Assembly: GCA_963789215.1 (NCBI GenBank)
Contig: CAWBJY010000012.1
Span: 124,001 to 188,000, forward strand
Reading direction: 5' to 3'
DNA length: 64,000 nt
Source of the DNA: Phormidesmis sp963789215
Lineage (GTDB): Bacteria; Cyanobacteriota; Cyanobacteriia; Phormidesmidales; Phormidesmidaceae
Shown: positions 53,701-64,000 of the stretch, piece after piece
How the letters are laid out: each line of letters opens with the position of its first letter
Position numbering within the stretch: position 1 is the stretch's first letter
Notes under the pieces: generated by a model
Database searches by the model: none
What the model was told of the DNA's origin: nothing
What the model saw: only the letters and a program-made list of their open reading frames with translations
Program-made: the position numbers and the translations under genes

Positions 53701-56700
53701 GACAGGGTAACGAGATGGCAGCGCAGCAGCGGATCGCAGGTTAAATCGAACGGCTGCTGCACCGTTTCGTCTGTGAGCTGCGTAACCGCAAGGGTTTGAG
53801 CGTCTGAGTCTAAGTGGGATAGATCGGTTGTAGACAGTTTCCACTGGCCGCTCGGCTCGATTCGCTGTACGGGCGCACCGTCTTGATAGTCGAAGGTGGT
53901 GCGCAGGGCTTCATGACGTTCGACAATAGTTGCTAATGCCCGTTCTAAAGCAGTGCGGTTCAGCACACCCTGTAACCGCACGCCGCCGGGGAGATTGTAG
54001 GCGGTGCTCTGTGGCTCTAGCGCTTGGAGAAACCACAGCCGCTGCTGGGCAAATGAGAGAGGGATGGAAGTGCGATCGCGCGCAATAACCGGAATCGGGC
54101 GCGTGCTAACAGGCGTCATGCTGACAGAGGCCGTGCTGATATCAGTCTCAGCAACGCGAGTAACGCGATCAACCTGTTGCAATTCAATTTTCTGTTCGAT
54201 CTGCAATTCAATTTGCTGCGCCAAATTCGCCAGCGTCGCGGACTCAAACAAAACGGTTAGCGGAATCTCTACTTGAAACTCAGTTTGCACCCTCAGCATG
54301 AGCTGAGTCGCCAAAAGAGAATGACCGCCAATCATAAAAAAGTCGTCTTCAACGCCGACCCGGTCGAGCGATAGAAGATTTTTGACCATCTCGACCACTT
54401 TGGCTTCTACCGGGGTGCGCGGTGCAACATACTGCTGGCCCTGGCGAAGATCGTCTTGGTCGGGAGCCGGGAGACTGCGCCGATCCACCTTGCCGCTAGG
54501 CGTGAGTGGAAACGCCTCTAGCACGATAAAGACCGCAGGCACCATGTAGGCAGGCAGATGCGCTTTTACGTGCGATCGCAAATCGGCAGGCGTAGTTTCA
54601 TCAGAAGCCGCCGCAGGAATCACCACATAGGCCACCAGTCGCTGATCGCCCTGCTCGCTCGGCTGAGTCATCACCAGTACGTCTTCGACCTGTGGCAAAG
54701 CTGCCAGCACCGACTCAATCTCGCCTAGCTCAATGCGAAATCCTCGAATCTTTACCTGATTGTCAATGCGATCGATGTACTCTAGCTGGCCATTTTCCCG
54801 ATAGCGCACCCGGTCGCCACTCTTGTACAGTCTTGCCCCTGGCCGCTGACTAAAAGGATGAGGAATAAAGGCTTTTGCGCTCAGATCGGGGCGGTTAAAG
54901 TAGCCTTGAGCTAAGCCTGCACCGCCGATGTATAGCTCTCCAGGGACACCGATAGGAACGGGCTGCTGGGCCTCATCTAAAACGTGAATTTCTACATTGG
55001 GTAAAGGCGTGCCGATCAGAACGTTGGTGATTAGCTCGGCGTCGTTTGCGCTGCCAGGAATTCGGTAGGCCGTGGTGACGACGGTGGCTTCGGTCGGGCC
55101 GTAGGTATTGAGTAAGGTGATGCGATCGCCCACTCGCTGCTGCCACAGCCTTACGCTTTTAGGAGAGACTTTTTCACCGCCAATGATCACTAGCCGGAGC
55201 TGTTCGGGCAAGGGCTGTTGCACCTTGGCACCAAAATTGGCATCGAGATTGGCATCAAGTTCGCTGACGAGCTGCTGCCAGTAGGCCGTGGGCAAGTCGA
55301 GAATGCTGAGCTGCAACGCGTCACAGGTGCGCAGAAAATCGCCCACGCTAGCAACCATATCTTCGGGCCGCAGTACCAGCGTTGCACCCACGCACAGAGT
55401 CGGGAAAATCTCTTCAGCGGCGGCGTCAAAGTTAATGGAGGCGAACTGAAGCGTGCGATCGCTCGCCTTAAAGCCATACTGCGAAATCGCCCCTTGAACA
55501 AAGTTGCTGAGCGCGGCGTGACCCACCGCCACACCCTTTGGCTGCCCGGTAGACCCTGATGTGTAAATCAAGTAGGCCAGCGCATCAGTGCTAGTCGAGT
55601 TAACCGAGTCCGCCGAGATATTGGCTATCACATCTTCAGCTAACAGCGTTGCGGGCTGAGCCAAAATCTTCTCGCGATCCAGGTCATAACAAATGATCTG
55701 ATAGCCTGTATCGCCCGCAGTGGAAAACTTCTCACTCAGGTAGCTCTGCTGCGAAATGAGCGCCTGTATCTGAGCGTCGCTCACAATGTAGTCCAGCCGA
55801 GCCTGCGGATAGTTTGGATCGAGCGGAACGTAGGCAGCGCCCGCTTTCAAGATGCCGAGAATAGAAACCATCAGATCAAAAGAACGCGGTAGGCAAAGGC
55901 CAATCCGCTGCCCTGACGTGATGCCGAGTGTTCTGAGATAGTGAGCTAGCTGGTTAGAACGCTGGTCTAGCTCAGCGTAGGTGAGGGTTTGGTTGTTCCA
56001 GGCAAGCGCGATCGCACTTGGATTCTGCTGCGCCTGTGCTGCTATTCGATTATGAACAGGTTGATCATGAACAGGTTGATCATGAACAGGCCGCTGAGTG
56101 GGCTGAGATAGCCGCTGACGATTCCAGCCGTGATTGCCCCAGCGGCTGAGCTGCTGCTGTTCGGACTCAGGCAATAGAGATAGCTGCGCGATCGGCATTT
56201 CGGGCGCTGCGACCAGACTTTCTAACAGCTGCTGAAAGTGGATCGCCATGCGTTCAATCGTCGAGGCTTTGAACAAATCGGTGCTGTACTCCCACTCTGC
56301 TCTTAGCTGCCCGTCTGTTTGGTTGAGCCACAGCGTCAGATCGAACTTCGAGACCTTGAGATTGACCGCCATCGGCACCATGTCTAGGCCGGGAAAGTCA
56401 GCGGTTTCTTCGGCCACATTTTGAAACACAAACATAGTTTGAAACAGCGGCGTATGGCTGGTGTTTCTAGGAAGCTGAAGGGCTTTGACAATCTCTTCAA
56501 AGGGCACGTCAGGGTGGTCGTAGGCCATCAGCACCTGATCCTTGACGTGGGTTAGCAACTCTTGAAAGGAAAGCTGCTGTGAGAGATTTAGCCGAAGCGC
56601 GAGGGTGTTGAGAAAGAACCCAATTAGCGGCGTCAGCTCTGGGTAAGGACGATTGACCAGGGGTGAGCCGATGACAATATCGCGCTGGCCGCTGTAGCGA

Positions 56701-59700
56701 GAGAGCAGCAGGCCGTAAGCCGATAGCAGCGTCATAAACAGCGTTACGCCCGAGGCTTGGCTGATTTGGGTTAGCTGACTAACCAAGCGAGATGGCAGCA
56801 CCTGCCGCACCGTGTCACCCCGGTAGGTTTTGACCTTGGGGCGAGGATAGTCGGTAGGCAGCTCTAGGCAGCTCGGCATATCCGCTAGCTGCTTTTTCCA
56901 ATAGCTGAGCTGACGCTCGCCTGCTGGGCCTTGAAGCCAGTTGCGATGCCACTCGGCAAAGTCGGCGTATTGAACCCTGAGTTCTGGGAGAGATTTGAGT
57001 TCCGGGAGAGACTTGAGTTCTGGGAGAGAATGAGGCGAAGGCTTGTGACCGTTAACGCTTATCTGGTTGCCCTCGGCATGGACGCGATCGCGATAGCCCT
57101 GGCGCAGCTCTTCTACAAACACTCGGCCCATCGACCAGGCATCAGAAACAATGTGGTGAATGGTCAGCACCAGTACAGTGGTGCGATCATCAACTTCCAA
57201 CAGAACGACGCGGAAAAGAGGTGGCTGTGTGAGGTCGAAAGGGCGCTCTATTTCGGCCTGAGCCAGCTTCGCGGCGGTCGCTAAGGGTGTTTTATCCGAT
57301 CTCAAATTAACGGTTGCGATCGCCCAGTCAACCGCAGCATGAATCTGTTGAACCGGCTGATCGTTCTGCACTGTAAAACTGGTTCGCAGGCTCTCATGAC
57401 GATCTACGATTGATTGAATGCTTTGCTCAAAGGCGGTGCGGTTCAACAGACCTTCTATTTTTAGAACAATCGGAATGTTGTAGGTTGCGCTTTCTCCTTC
57501 TAGCTGGCTCAAAAACCACAGCCGCTCTTGAGCATGGGAAAGTCGCAGCGGCTGAGTCCGATCCGCAAAGGTGACGGTCAGGGGTTTTTCGTCTAGCTGT
57601 TTTTTGGCAAATACTTCAGCCGCCGCTGCTTGATCAGCAGCTTTGTTAGCAGATGATGCTGTCGCTTTTAAGGGAATCTCTGGCAGCACACTAGCAGGCG
57701 TTGACTGCACATTGCCCGCCATCCGGCCTATGGTTTCTAGCTGAGCGGTCATCACCTGAGACAGCGTATCTAGCTGATGCTTTAGCAAGTCGACCGTCGC
57801 GGCTAGCTCAGAAGATGGATTGTTGCCTTCTCCCGAATCCATCGCGGCTTGCTGTCCGAAAGAAGTTTCTGACAGCACTTTTTTCAGGACGCTCTTTTGA
57901 TTGGCCACTTCGGAATCAATTACTTTAGGGCTGGCCACTTCATCGATATCCGCCAGTAGCCAATCAGCCAACAGCCAATTAGCGGGAAGCGTTTTATCTA
58001 GATGATGGGCGATCGCAGCTAAATGAGAGAACCTAAAGAGTTCGGTGATCGAGAGGCTAATTCCGTAGGTGCGCTCTAGCTCATGCACTATCTCTAGCAG
58101 GCTGATAGAATCTGCACCCATTTCGACCAGCGAAGCGTTAACGTCAATATCTGACGGATCTAATCGCAGCATTTGAGCTACTTGAGCCTGCAAATGGGCC
58201 ACTATATGAGCTTGCCGAACAGATCCAACAGGGGTCGCCTCGCTCACGGCGACTGAAGATTGATTTGAGAGTTGATCTGAGAGTGGAACGGCGCCGAGCG
58301 GCTCTAAGCCAGTGGCTAAGGGTGTCTTCGAGCCGTGCTGGCCGTTACTATGGCCGTTATTGTTTCTATGGTTATGGTTACTGTCGTGAATAAGACCATT
58401 GGCGCAGGCGATATTCGCCGCGTGTGATGCGGATGCTACAGAGATAGGCACCGTAGAGATAGGCGCTGTAAAGATGGACGCAGCGGAGATTGGCGCTGTG
58501 TTGGACAAGTAGGGATAGTGGGGCAGGTTGGCGTTGTTCGCCCAGTAGGATTTTCGCTGAAACGGGTAGGTTGGCAGGCACTGGCGCTTACCCGGCAACT
58601 GCGCTTCAAACGCGTCCCAATCAACCGCTATTCCTTGGGTATAAAGCGTTGCCAAACTCTTCGACAGGTTGCTCCAGTCTCCCTGATGCTTCACCAAAGA
58701 GAGGAGCCAGTCGGGCGCAGGATCGAGGTTGCAGCGCTGCCCTTGGCGAGAGAGCACGGGATGAGGACCAATCTCAATGACGATGCGGCATTTGTTTTTG
58801 ACTAGGCTGTTGAGTCCATCTACAAACCGCACGGCTTCTAGCGTATGGCGCTGCCAGTAGTCAGCGGTGAGGACGCTACCTTTGGGAAATACTTCTCCAG
58901 TGAGACTAGATACCAGCGGCAGACGCAGCGGCTGCATTGAAACTTGCCCGAGGGCTTCGCCGAGCGGGGCAATCATCGGCGCAACTAGCGGCGAATGAAA
59001 CGCCTGCGAAACGTTGAGCGATCGCACCTCAATCTCTTGCTGCGTAAATGCCGCTACCATCTGTTCAACTGCGGGCGCTGCGCCAGAGATAACCACGGTC
59101 TGGGGGCCGTTAATCGCCGCGATCGCAACATCGACATCGGTAGCTTGTATAACTTCTTTAACAACAGCTTCTGTGGCAAAAACAGCCGCCATTTTTCCGT
59201 TTTGAGGCAGCTCGTCCATCAGCCGCGCCCGCTCGGCCACCAGCGGCAAAGCCTCTTCAAGGGTAAAAGCACCCGCTACGCAGGCCGCGACATATTCACC
59301 CAGGCTGTGCCCCATCACTAAGCTAGGCCGAACGCCCCAAGATAGCCACTGCTCAGCCAGCGCATATTCTAGAGCAAAAAGACAGGGCTGGGTATAGCGG
59401 GTTTGATCAATCATAGAGAGATTGATAGAGCGATCTTTTTCAGCGAGATCTTTTGAAGAGAGAACGCTGGATTCAGGCGCTGCTGAGGTTGTTGGAGAGG
59501 CGTAGATAATCTCGATAATGGAGCGATCTAGATGAGGCTGTAAAATGCGATCGCATCGATCCATACAGGCTCGAAATGACGGTGAGCTTTCGTACAGCTC
59601 TCGGCCCATATCGAGATACTGCGACCCTTGCCCGGTAAACAAAAAGGCAACCTTTGGTGCCAGCCCGCCTGTTACCACCCGATGTTTAATCGTAGGCATC

Positions 59701-61283
59701 TGCGGCCCTTGCAAAAAGTCTCTAAGCTGCTGCTGCAACTGCGCGGTTGACTCAGTTGCGATCGCCAGTCTGTGCTTAAAATGAGTCCGGCCCGTATTCG
59801 CTGTAGAACAAATATCTGCCAGCGTTGCAGCTGGATTCGCCGCCAAGAAAGTCTCGTAGCGCTTGGCTAAATCGGTGAGCGCGTCGGCCTGCTTTGCCGA
59901 GAGTAAAAAGGGCCTAGCGGTAGGACTTGCCTGCTCGCTGGCCGTGGCTGTTAGAGAAGACTCATAAGGCGCTTCTGCTATCACTAAGTGACAGTTCGTT
60001 CCTCCAAAGCTAAACCCGTTAATGCCTGAAACTCTCGCTTTGTCACTGCTCGGCCAAGGCTGGGGCGTAGTTGGAATGCCCAGCGGCGTATTTTCTAGCG
60101 CAATGTATCGGTTGTTTTGTTTAAAGTGAAGACTCGGCGGAATGGTTTCATGCTGTAAAGAGAGCACCACTTTAATTAACGATGCGATGCCCGCGCCCGC
60201 TTCCAAATGGCCAATATTGGTTTTAACCGAGCCAATCCAGCAGCGCTGATCGATAGGGCGATCTTTTAAAAGAACAGATTTAATGGCCTTAAATTCAATC
60301 GGGTCGCCTAGAGAGGTGCCCGTACCATGAGCCTCAATATAGTCCAGATCGGCAGGCTGACAGCCCGCATTGGCGATCGCCTCCTTAAGCAGCGCCTGCT
60401 GAGAAAGGCTGTTGGGCGCGGTAATGCCGTTGGTGCGCCCGTCGTGATTAATGGCCGAGCCTTTTACAACCGCTAAAATGCGATCGCCATCTCGCTGGGC
60501 ATCGCTCAGCCGCTTTAAAACAACAACTCCACAGCCTTCTCCTCTAACATAGCCATTGGCATCAGCATCAAACGCCTTGCACTGGCCATCGGTAGACATC
60601 ATGTGAGCTTGAGAAAAGGTCACCGTAATCTCTGGAGAGAGCATGACATTGACCCCACCCACCAAGCACATGTCCGACTCACCAGAGCGCAGGCTTTGGC
60701 AGGCATAGTGAACCGACACCAAACTAGAAGAACATCCCGTATCAATTGAGAGATTTGGTCCCTTGAGATCGAGCAGGTAGGCAATGCGGCTGGCGGTGAT
60801 GCAGTTAGCAGTTCCTAATGCGCTGTACGGGCCAATTTCAGCGACATCTCGGGTTATTATTTTGTGGTAGTCATAGCTACCGACACCCACAAAAACCCCG
60901 GTTCTTGAACCCGCTAGCCGAGCTGTTGAAATTCCGGCTCGCTCCAAAGCTTCCCAAGCTACCTCTAGCAGCAAACGCTGTTGAGGATCCATGTGCTCTG
61001 CTTCTCGAGCAGAAATCCCAAAAAAGACCGGATCGAACTGATCCACCCCGTCTAGAAAACCACCCCAGCGGGTATTCATTTTACCGATAACAGAAGATTC
61101 AGGATCGTAGAACGCATCTACGTCCCACCGATCTGCGGGAATCTCAGTAACCGCATTTTTCCCCGACTTTAACGCAGCCCAAAATTCATCTGGATTGTTG
61201 CTGCCAGGAAACCGGCATCCCATGCCGATAATGGCAATAGGATGGCTGCTTTGATTTTCTAAACGACTAACAACACTGCTCAT
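50753..61283 (-). CDS. Hybrid PKS-NRPS, KS-AT-ACP-C-A-PCP-C-A-PCP, frameshifted near its 3' end
   Basis: The uninterrupted frame covers 50979-61283 (3434 residues). One extra base near 51035 shifts it: after TETALVE the real sequence continues in the next frame as IVADVLNLEKVGVEDNFF down to 50753, giving 3509 residues if repaired. KS ~15-440 (Cys ~181, DTGCSSSL); AT ~530-870 (GHSLGE ~657, QAFH); ACP (GADSIS ~1056); C1 ~1265-1680 (HHIVSDAWS ~1378); A1 (YTSGSTGQPKG ~1909); PCP1 (GGHSLL ~2319); C2 (HHISSDGWS ~2543); A2 (~3021); PCP2 (~3438, beyond the shift). There is no KR, so the malonyl extension stays keto. Hand-read codes are DAEDIGTVVK and DTEDIGTVVK. Confidence 0.95.
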
Positions 61284-61356
61284 TTATATAAACGCTGGAT
61301 AAATAAAATGAATATAGGGCAGCACACGATACGGGAATCGTTGCGGCTGGTGATAT

Positions 61357-61656
61357 CTAGCTGGTGTAAATGGCCAGGGTATCTGCCAAATGACTAGAGA
61401 GCGCCGAAATTGTTGGATAGTCATAAACTAGGGTCGGGTCGAGTTCGACAGCTAGCCAGTCTTCTAAGTCCCCGGTCATGGCGACGGCTGCTGCCGAGTC
61501 TAGGCCGTAGCTTTCAAAGGGAAGCTCTAGGTCGATTTCGTCTGGCGTTAAATTTAATAGATCGCAAATGTAGTTGGCTAGCCACTCTTGAAGCGTTTCT
61601 AGCGTAATTTCAAAGCGGGTAGCGGGTGAGGGAGAGACTTCAATGGAGTGAGACAT
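61357..61656 (-). CDS. Free-standing acyl carrier protein
   Basis: A 99-residue ACP. The phosphopantetheine serine is in ESYGLDSAAAVAM (~residue 54). An acidic helix II and the DYPTISALSSHLA helix IV region are typical of FAAL-associated carriers. It presumably receives the fatty acyl-adenylate made by the preceding FAAL and passes it to the KS of the next protein. ATG 61656 has AAAGG about 7 bases upstream. Confidence 0.92.
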   Translation of the reverse strand: MSHSIEVSPSPATRFEITLETLQEWLANYICDLLNLTPDEIDLELPFESYGLDSAAAVAMTGDLEDWLAVELDPTLVYDYPTISALSSHLADTLAIYTS

Positions 61657-61976
61657 GGTGACCTTTAAGGCAAATTAAGGGGCTGAATAACCTGAGCAGA
61701 CTGGTAACTTTAACCGGCAATCTTGACCGGCAACTTTGAGCGCAGAGTTACTTATCGAATGTCACTGTTTCTTGGCTGGTTAAAGATCTCACGGTTGAAA
61801 ATTTCATCGTTAGAGATTTCACAGTAAAGCGACAAGCGACGGGGACAGACAATAAGAGGTGCTTAAAACCAGACGAGATTAGATACAAATCGAGGGATCA
61901 ATAAAATTTGAAATCTGAGACTTTAAGTTTAGTAAACCTATACCGTCAAGATGTTCTGATCGGAGCGAAGCTTGCT
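61657..61976. other. Spacer between FAAL and ACP genes
   Basis: 320 bp with no gene. It has small repeats (ACCGGCAA-type near 61712-61734 and GATYTCACAGT-type near 61786-61826). No clear terminator; the region may hold a promoter for the downstream synthetases. Confidence 0.4.
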
Positions 61977-63962
61977 TTAAGGGAGGCTTTTAGGAAGCTG
62001 CTCAGATGAGTTTACGGTTGCGTTTTGACGGGTTAAGTTCATACTGCTAATGGCCCTCTCTATATCAGTCTTCAAAGATTTATATTTGTTCCGCAATCGA
62101 GGATTTTCACACCAATCTTCAACAACTGTTAACCGGTCGTTACGAAAGTCACTCTGACAGGCAGATCGTCGCTTCTTCCCGCTAGACGTTTTTGGCAAGC
62201 TGCCGGTTTTAATAAGCACGATGGCATAGAGCTGTAGCTTGTGTTCTGAGGTAACCGCGTGCTTAATTGCCCGAAATACTTCAGGCGCGGAGAGCTTACG
62301 CAGGTGCGATCGCTCCACTTCTTGAACCACCACCAGCCGCTCTTCGCCGTCTACCTCAACCGAACAGGCAACGCCACAGTCCTCTCTCAGCGAGGGATGG
62401 CAGGCCGCTACCGTCATTTCAATATCCTGGGGGTAGTGATTTTGTCCGCGAATAATAATGAGATCTTTGATGCGGCCTGTTACAAACAGTTCTTCGGCTT
62501 GTAAAAAACCCAGATCGCCAGTGCGCATAAAAGCAGGGGTGCGATCGCCCGCTTGCCGAACTATCTGAGCCGATAGCTGCGATCGCTGATCGCCCACAAG
62601 ACTATCTAATCCAAGGCCAAAAGACTGCTGTGTTTTTTCAGAATTGTCCCAATAGCCCTGGGCTATATTAGGCCCAGCAACCCAGATCTCTCCAACGACG
62701 CCCTCAGCGCAAACGCTTAAGGTATCGGGATCAACAACTAAAAGCGTCTCATCTTGCTGCCGCCTGCCCGAGCTAACGAGAGTCCGATAGTTCTCATAAG
62801 CGCCACCGGCTGAGCTATCTTCAACCACCACAGCCTGTTTTTGCTCTAGCGCATTAGCCTCTACCGATAGCAGCACCGGCGGCGCACTCACCGATCCGCC
62901 CGTGATAATTAAGGTCGCTTCGGCCATACCGTAGCAAGGATAAAACGAAGACATTCGAAAGCCGCAAGGGGAAAACGTTTCCGCAAAGCGGGTGAGTGAT
63001 TCGCACCGAATAGGTTCAGCCCCATTAAAAGCAACGCGCCAGCAGCTCAGATCCAACGTTTCTAAATCTTCGGGTTTGACCTTCTTTACACACAGATCGA
63101 AAGCAAAATTAGGGCCACCGCTGGTGGTCGCCTGATAGCGAGAAATGGCTTTGAGCCAGCGCATCGGCCGCTGCAAAAAATGTACCGGGGGCATCAAAGT
63201 GCCCAAAAATCCGCCGTAAAGAGGCTGCAAAATGCTGCCAATCAGGCCCATATCATGATAAGGCGGTAGCCACCCAAGCGCATGACTTTCAGGCGTATGG
63301 CCAAAGAAACGATAAATAGAAGCCGAGTTGCTTAAAATGTTGCTGTGGCTGACGATCACGCCCTTCGGATCGCCCGTAGATCCTGATGTGTATTGCAAAA
63401 ATGCGATGCTGTCTGCGCCTACTGTTAACCCAGATATAGACGTAGACCCTTGAAAAGCACTACCGGCAACAACTGCATCTGTTGTTAGCCATCGGATCTT
63501 AGCAAGGGGGGTGTCAATCTCTAAGTTTGCCTGCAACATGTTGCAAATGGCCGCTGAGGTAAGTACGGCAGCTGCCTTACAGTTATCAACAATTGAGTTG
63601 AGCCGCTCCATTTTTTGATTGCGCCGAGGTGGGTAGGCCGGTACGGCAATGGCCCCAGCGCACAGGCAGCCTAAAAATGCGCTGATATAGTCAAGCCCTG
63701 GTGGGTAAAACAGCAGAACCCGCTCGCCAGAAAGATTGTTGACTTGAAGATAGGCCGCGATCGCGCAGGACTGTTCATAGAGCTGGCGGTAGCTTACCGT
63801 AACATCAACCGTATCCCCTTCAGAGAGAAAGGCATAGGCCATTTTATCGGGCGTTGACTCTGCCCGATAAGCTAAAAGTTGAACAAGTGTCTGGATGTGG
63901 GACGGAACTGGGCTTTGGAAAAAATTGGCAGGCATTGTACAGGTGTTCGCGCTAAGGCTCAC
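61977..63962 (-). CDS. Fatty acyl-AMP ligase (FAAL)
   Basis: A 661-residue (or 652 from ATG 63935) adenylating enzyme that loads a fatty acid onto an ACP without CoA. FAAL pattern: YTSGSTGDPKG (~190), GWLPPYHDMGLIG, GGPNFAFDLCVKKV, FNGAEPIRCESL, PCYGMAEATLI, and MRTGDLGFLQ with a C-terminal subdomain including the lysine of TSSGKKRR. The FAAL-specific insertion around residues 350-400 is present. The extra residues at the GTG start lack a ribosome binding site, and the frame stays open to the window edge, so the true start is not certain. It begins the assembly line, so the product is lipidated. Confidence 0.94.
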   Translation of the reverse strand: MSLSANTCTMPANFFQSPVPSHIQTLVQLLAYRAESTPDKMAYAFLSEGDTVDVTVSYRQLYEQSCAIAAYLQVNNLSGERVLLFYPPGLDYISAFLGCLCAGAIAVPAYPPRRNQKMERLNSIVDNCKAAAVLTSAAICNMLQANLEIDTPLAKIRWLTTDAVVAGSAFQGSTSISGLTVGADSIAFLQYTSGSTGDPKGVIVSHSNILSNSASIYRFFGHTPESHALGWLPPYHDMGLIGSILQPLYGGFLGTLMPPVHFLQRPMRWLKAISRYQATTSGGPNFAFDLCVKKVKPEDLETLDLSCWRVAFNGAEPIRCESLTRFAETFSPCGFRMSSFYPCYGMAEATLIITGGSVSAPPVLLSVEANALEQKQAVVVEDSSAGGAYENYRTLVSSGRRQQDETLLVVDPDTLSVCAEGVVGEIWVAGPNIAQGYWDNSEKTQQSFGLGLDSLVGDQRSQLSAQIVRQAGDRTPAFMRTGDLGFLQAEELFVTGRIKDLIIIRGQNHYPQDIEMTVAACHPSLREDCGVACSVEVDGEERLVVVQEVERSHLRKLSAPEVFRAIKHAVTSEHKLQLYAIVLIKTGSLPKTSSGKKRRSACQSDFRNDRLTVVEDWCENPRLRNKYKSLKTDIERAISSMNLTRQNATVNSSEQLPKSLP

Positions 63963-64000
63963 AGTAAAAATTGGAAAGATGCAGCCACTTTGAAACGTTG

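Noticed and set aside
41278..63962. Cluster as a cyanochelin-type beta-hydroxyaspartate siderophore, given the nearby TonB/Fur genes
   Set aside because: No TauD-like Asp hydroxylase and no aspartate-type A domain code are present, and the receptor genes lie over 30 kb away across the plasmid backbone.

Overview
The window looks like part of a large cyanobacterial plasmid, or of a plasmid-derived region. GCGATCGC-type octamers typical of cyanobacteria are scattered throughout. Most proteins resemble families common in cyanobacteria: DevBCA exporters, a CYP110-like P450, two-partner-secretion exoproteins and FAAL-initiated PKS/NRPS lines. The plasmid identity rests on a replication initiator next to a 19-copy iteron array (17098-18842), a primase-like protein, a ParA/ParB pair with four identical 20-bp palindromes (28002-31264), and a degenerate tyrosine recombinase.

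Layout. (1) 1-8401, iron handling: the barrel of a TonB-dependent siderophore receptor (cut by the window edge), an MFS permease, a DUF2470 protein, a scar holding the first codons of a lost short-chain dehydrogenase, a TonB with an unusual proline/glutamate tail, two tandem Fur-family regulators, a thioredoxin-like [2Fe-2S] protein and a Dps ferritin. (2) 8910-12370: small cyanobacterial proteins, a cytochrome P450 and a PAP/fibrillin-like protein. (3) 12373-17101, a carbohydrate locus: SDR and ABM-domain genes on the minus strand; a frameshifted PfkB kinase, an FucP-like permease and a HAD hydrolase on the plus strand. (4) 17098-31264, plasmid backbone: Rep, iterons, primase, a small coiled-coil protein, an orphan A-PCP-TE synthetase with a VOC protein, two unknown coupled genes, a recombinase remnant, ParA, ParB, parS-like palindromes and a DUF1016/YhcG-type nuclease-domain protein. 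(5) 31300-33765: a two-partner-secretion exoprotein. (6) 33843-63962, lipopeptide/polyketide locus, nearly all on the minus strand.

The assembly line reads, in transcription order: FAAL, free ACP, KS-AT-ACP-C-A-PCP-C-A-PCP, C-A-PCP, KS-AT-KR-ACP-TE. It is followed by a DevB adaptor, two DevC permeases, an MFS exporter and, beyond a plus-strand DUF2147 gene, a DevA ATPase fused to a receiver-like domain. The inferred scheme is as follows. FAAL activates a fatty acid onto the ACP and one unreduced malonyl extension follows. Three amino acids are then added, the first two chosen by A domains with acidic pockets. A final malonyl unit is ketoreduced and the TE releases the product, probably for DevBCA export. 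I cannot name the compound, and no classic tailoring enzyme lies inside the locus. The large synthetase carries a one-base frameshift in its last carrier domain, and the PfkB kinase carries another. These are either real inactivations or sequence errors.

Short in-frame tandem repeats recur (TonB, P450 N-terminus, DevB C-terminus, PKS/NRPS linkers). I saw no rRNA, tRNA, complete insertion sequence or CRISPR array.
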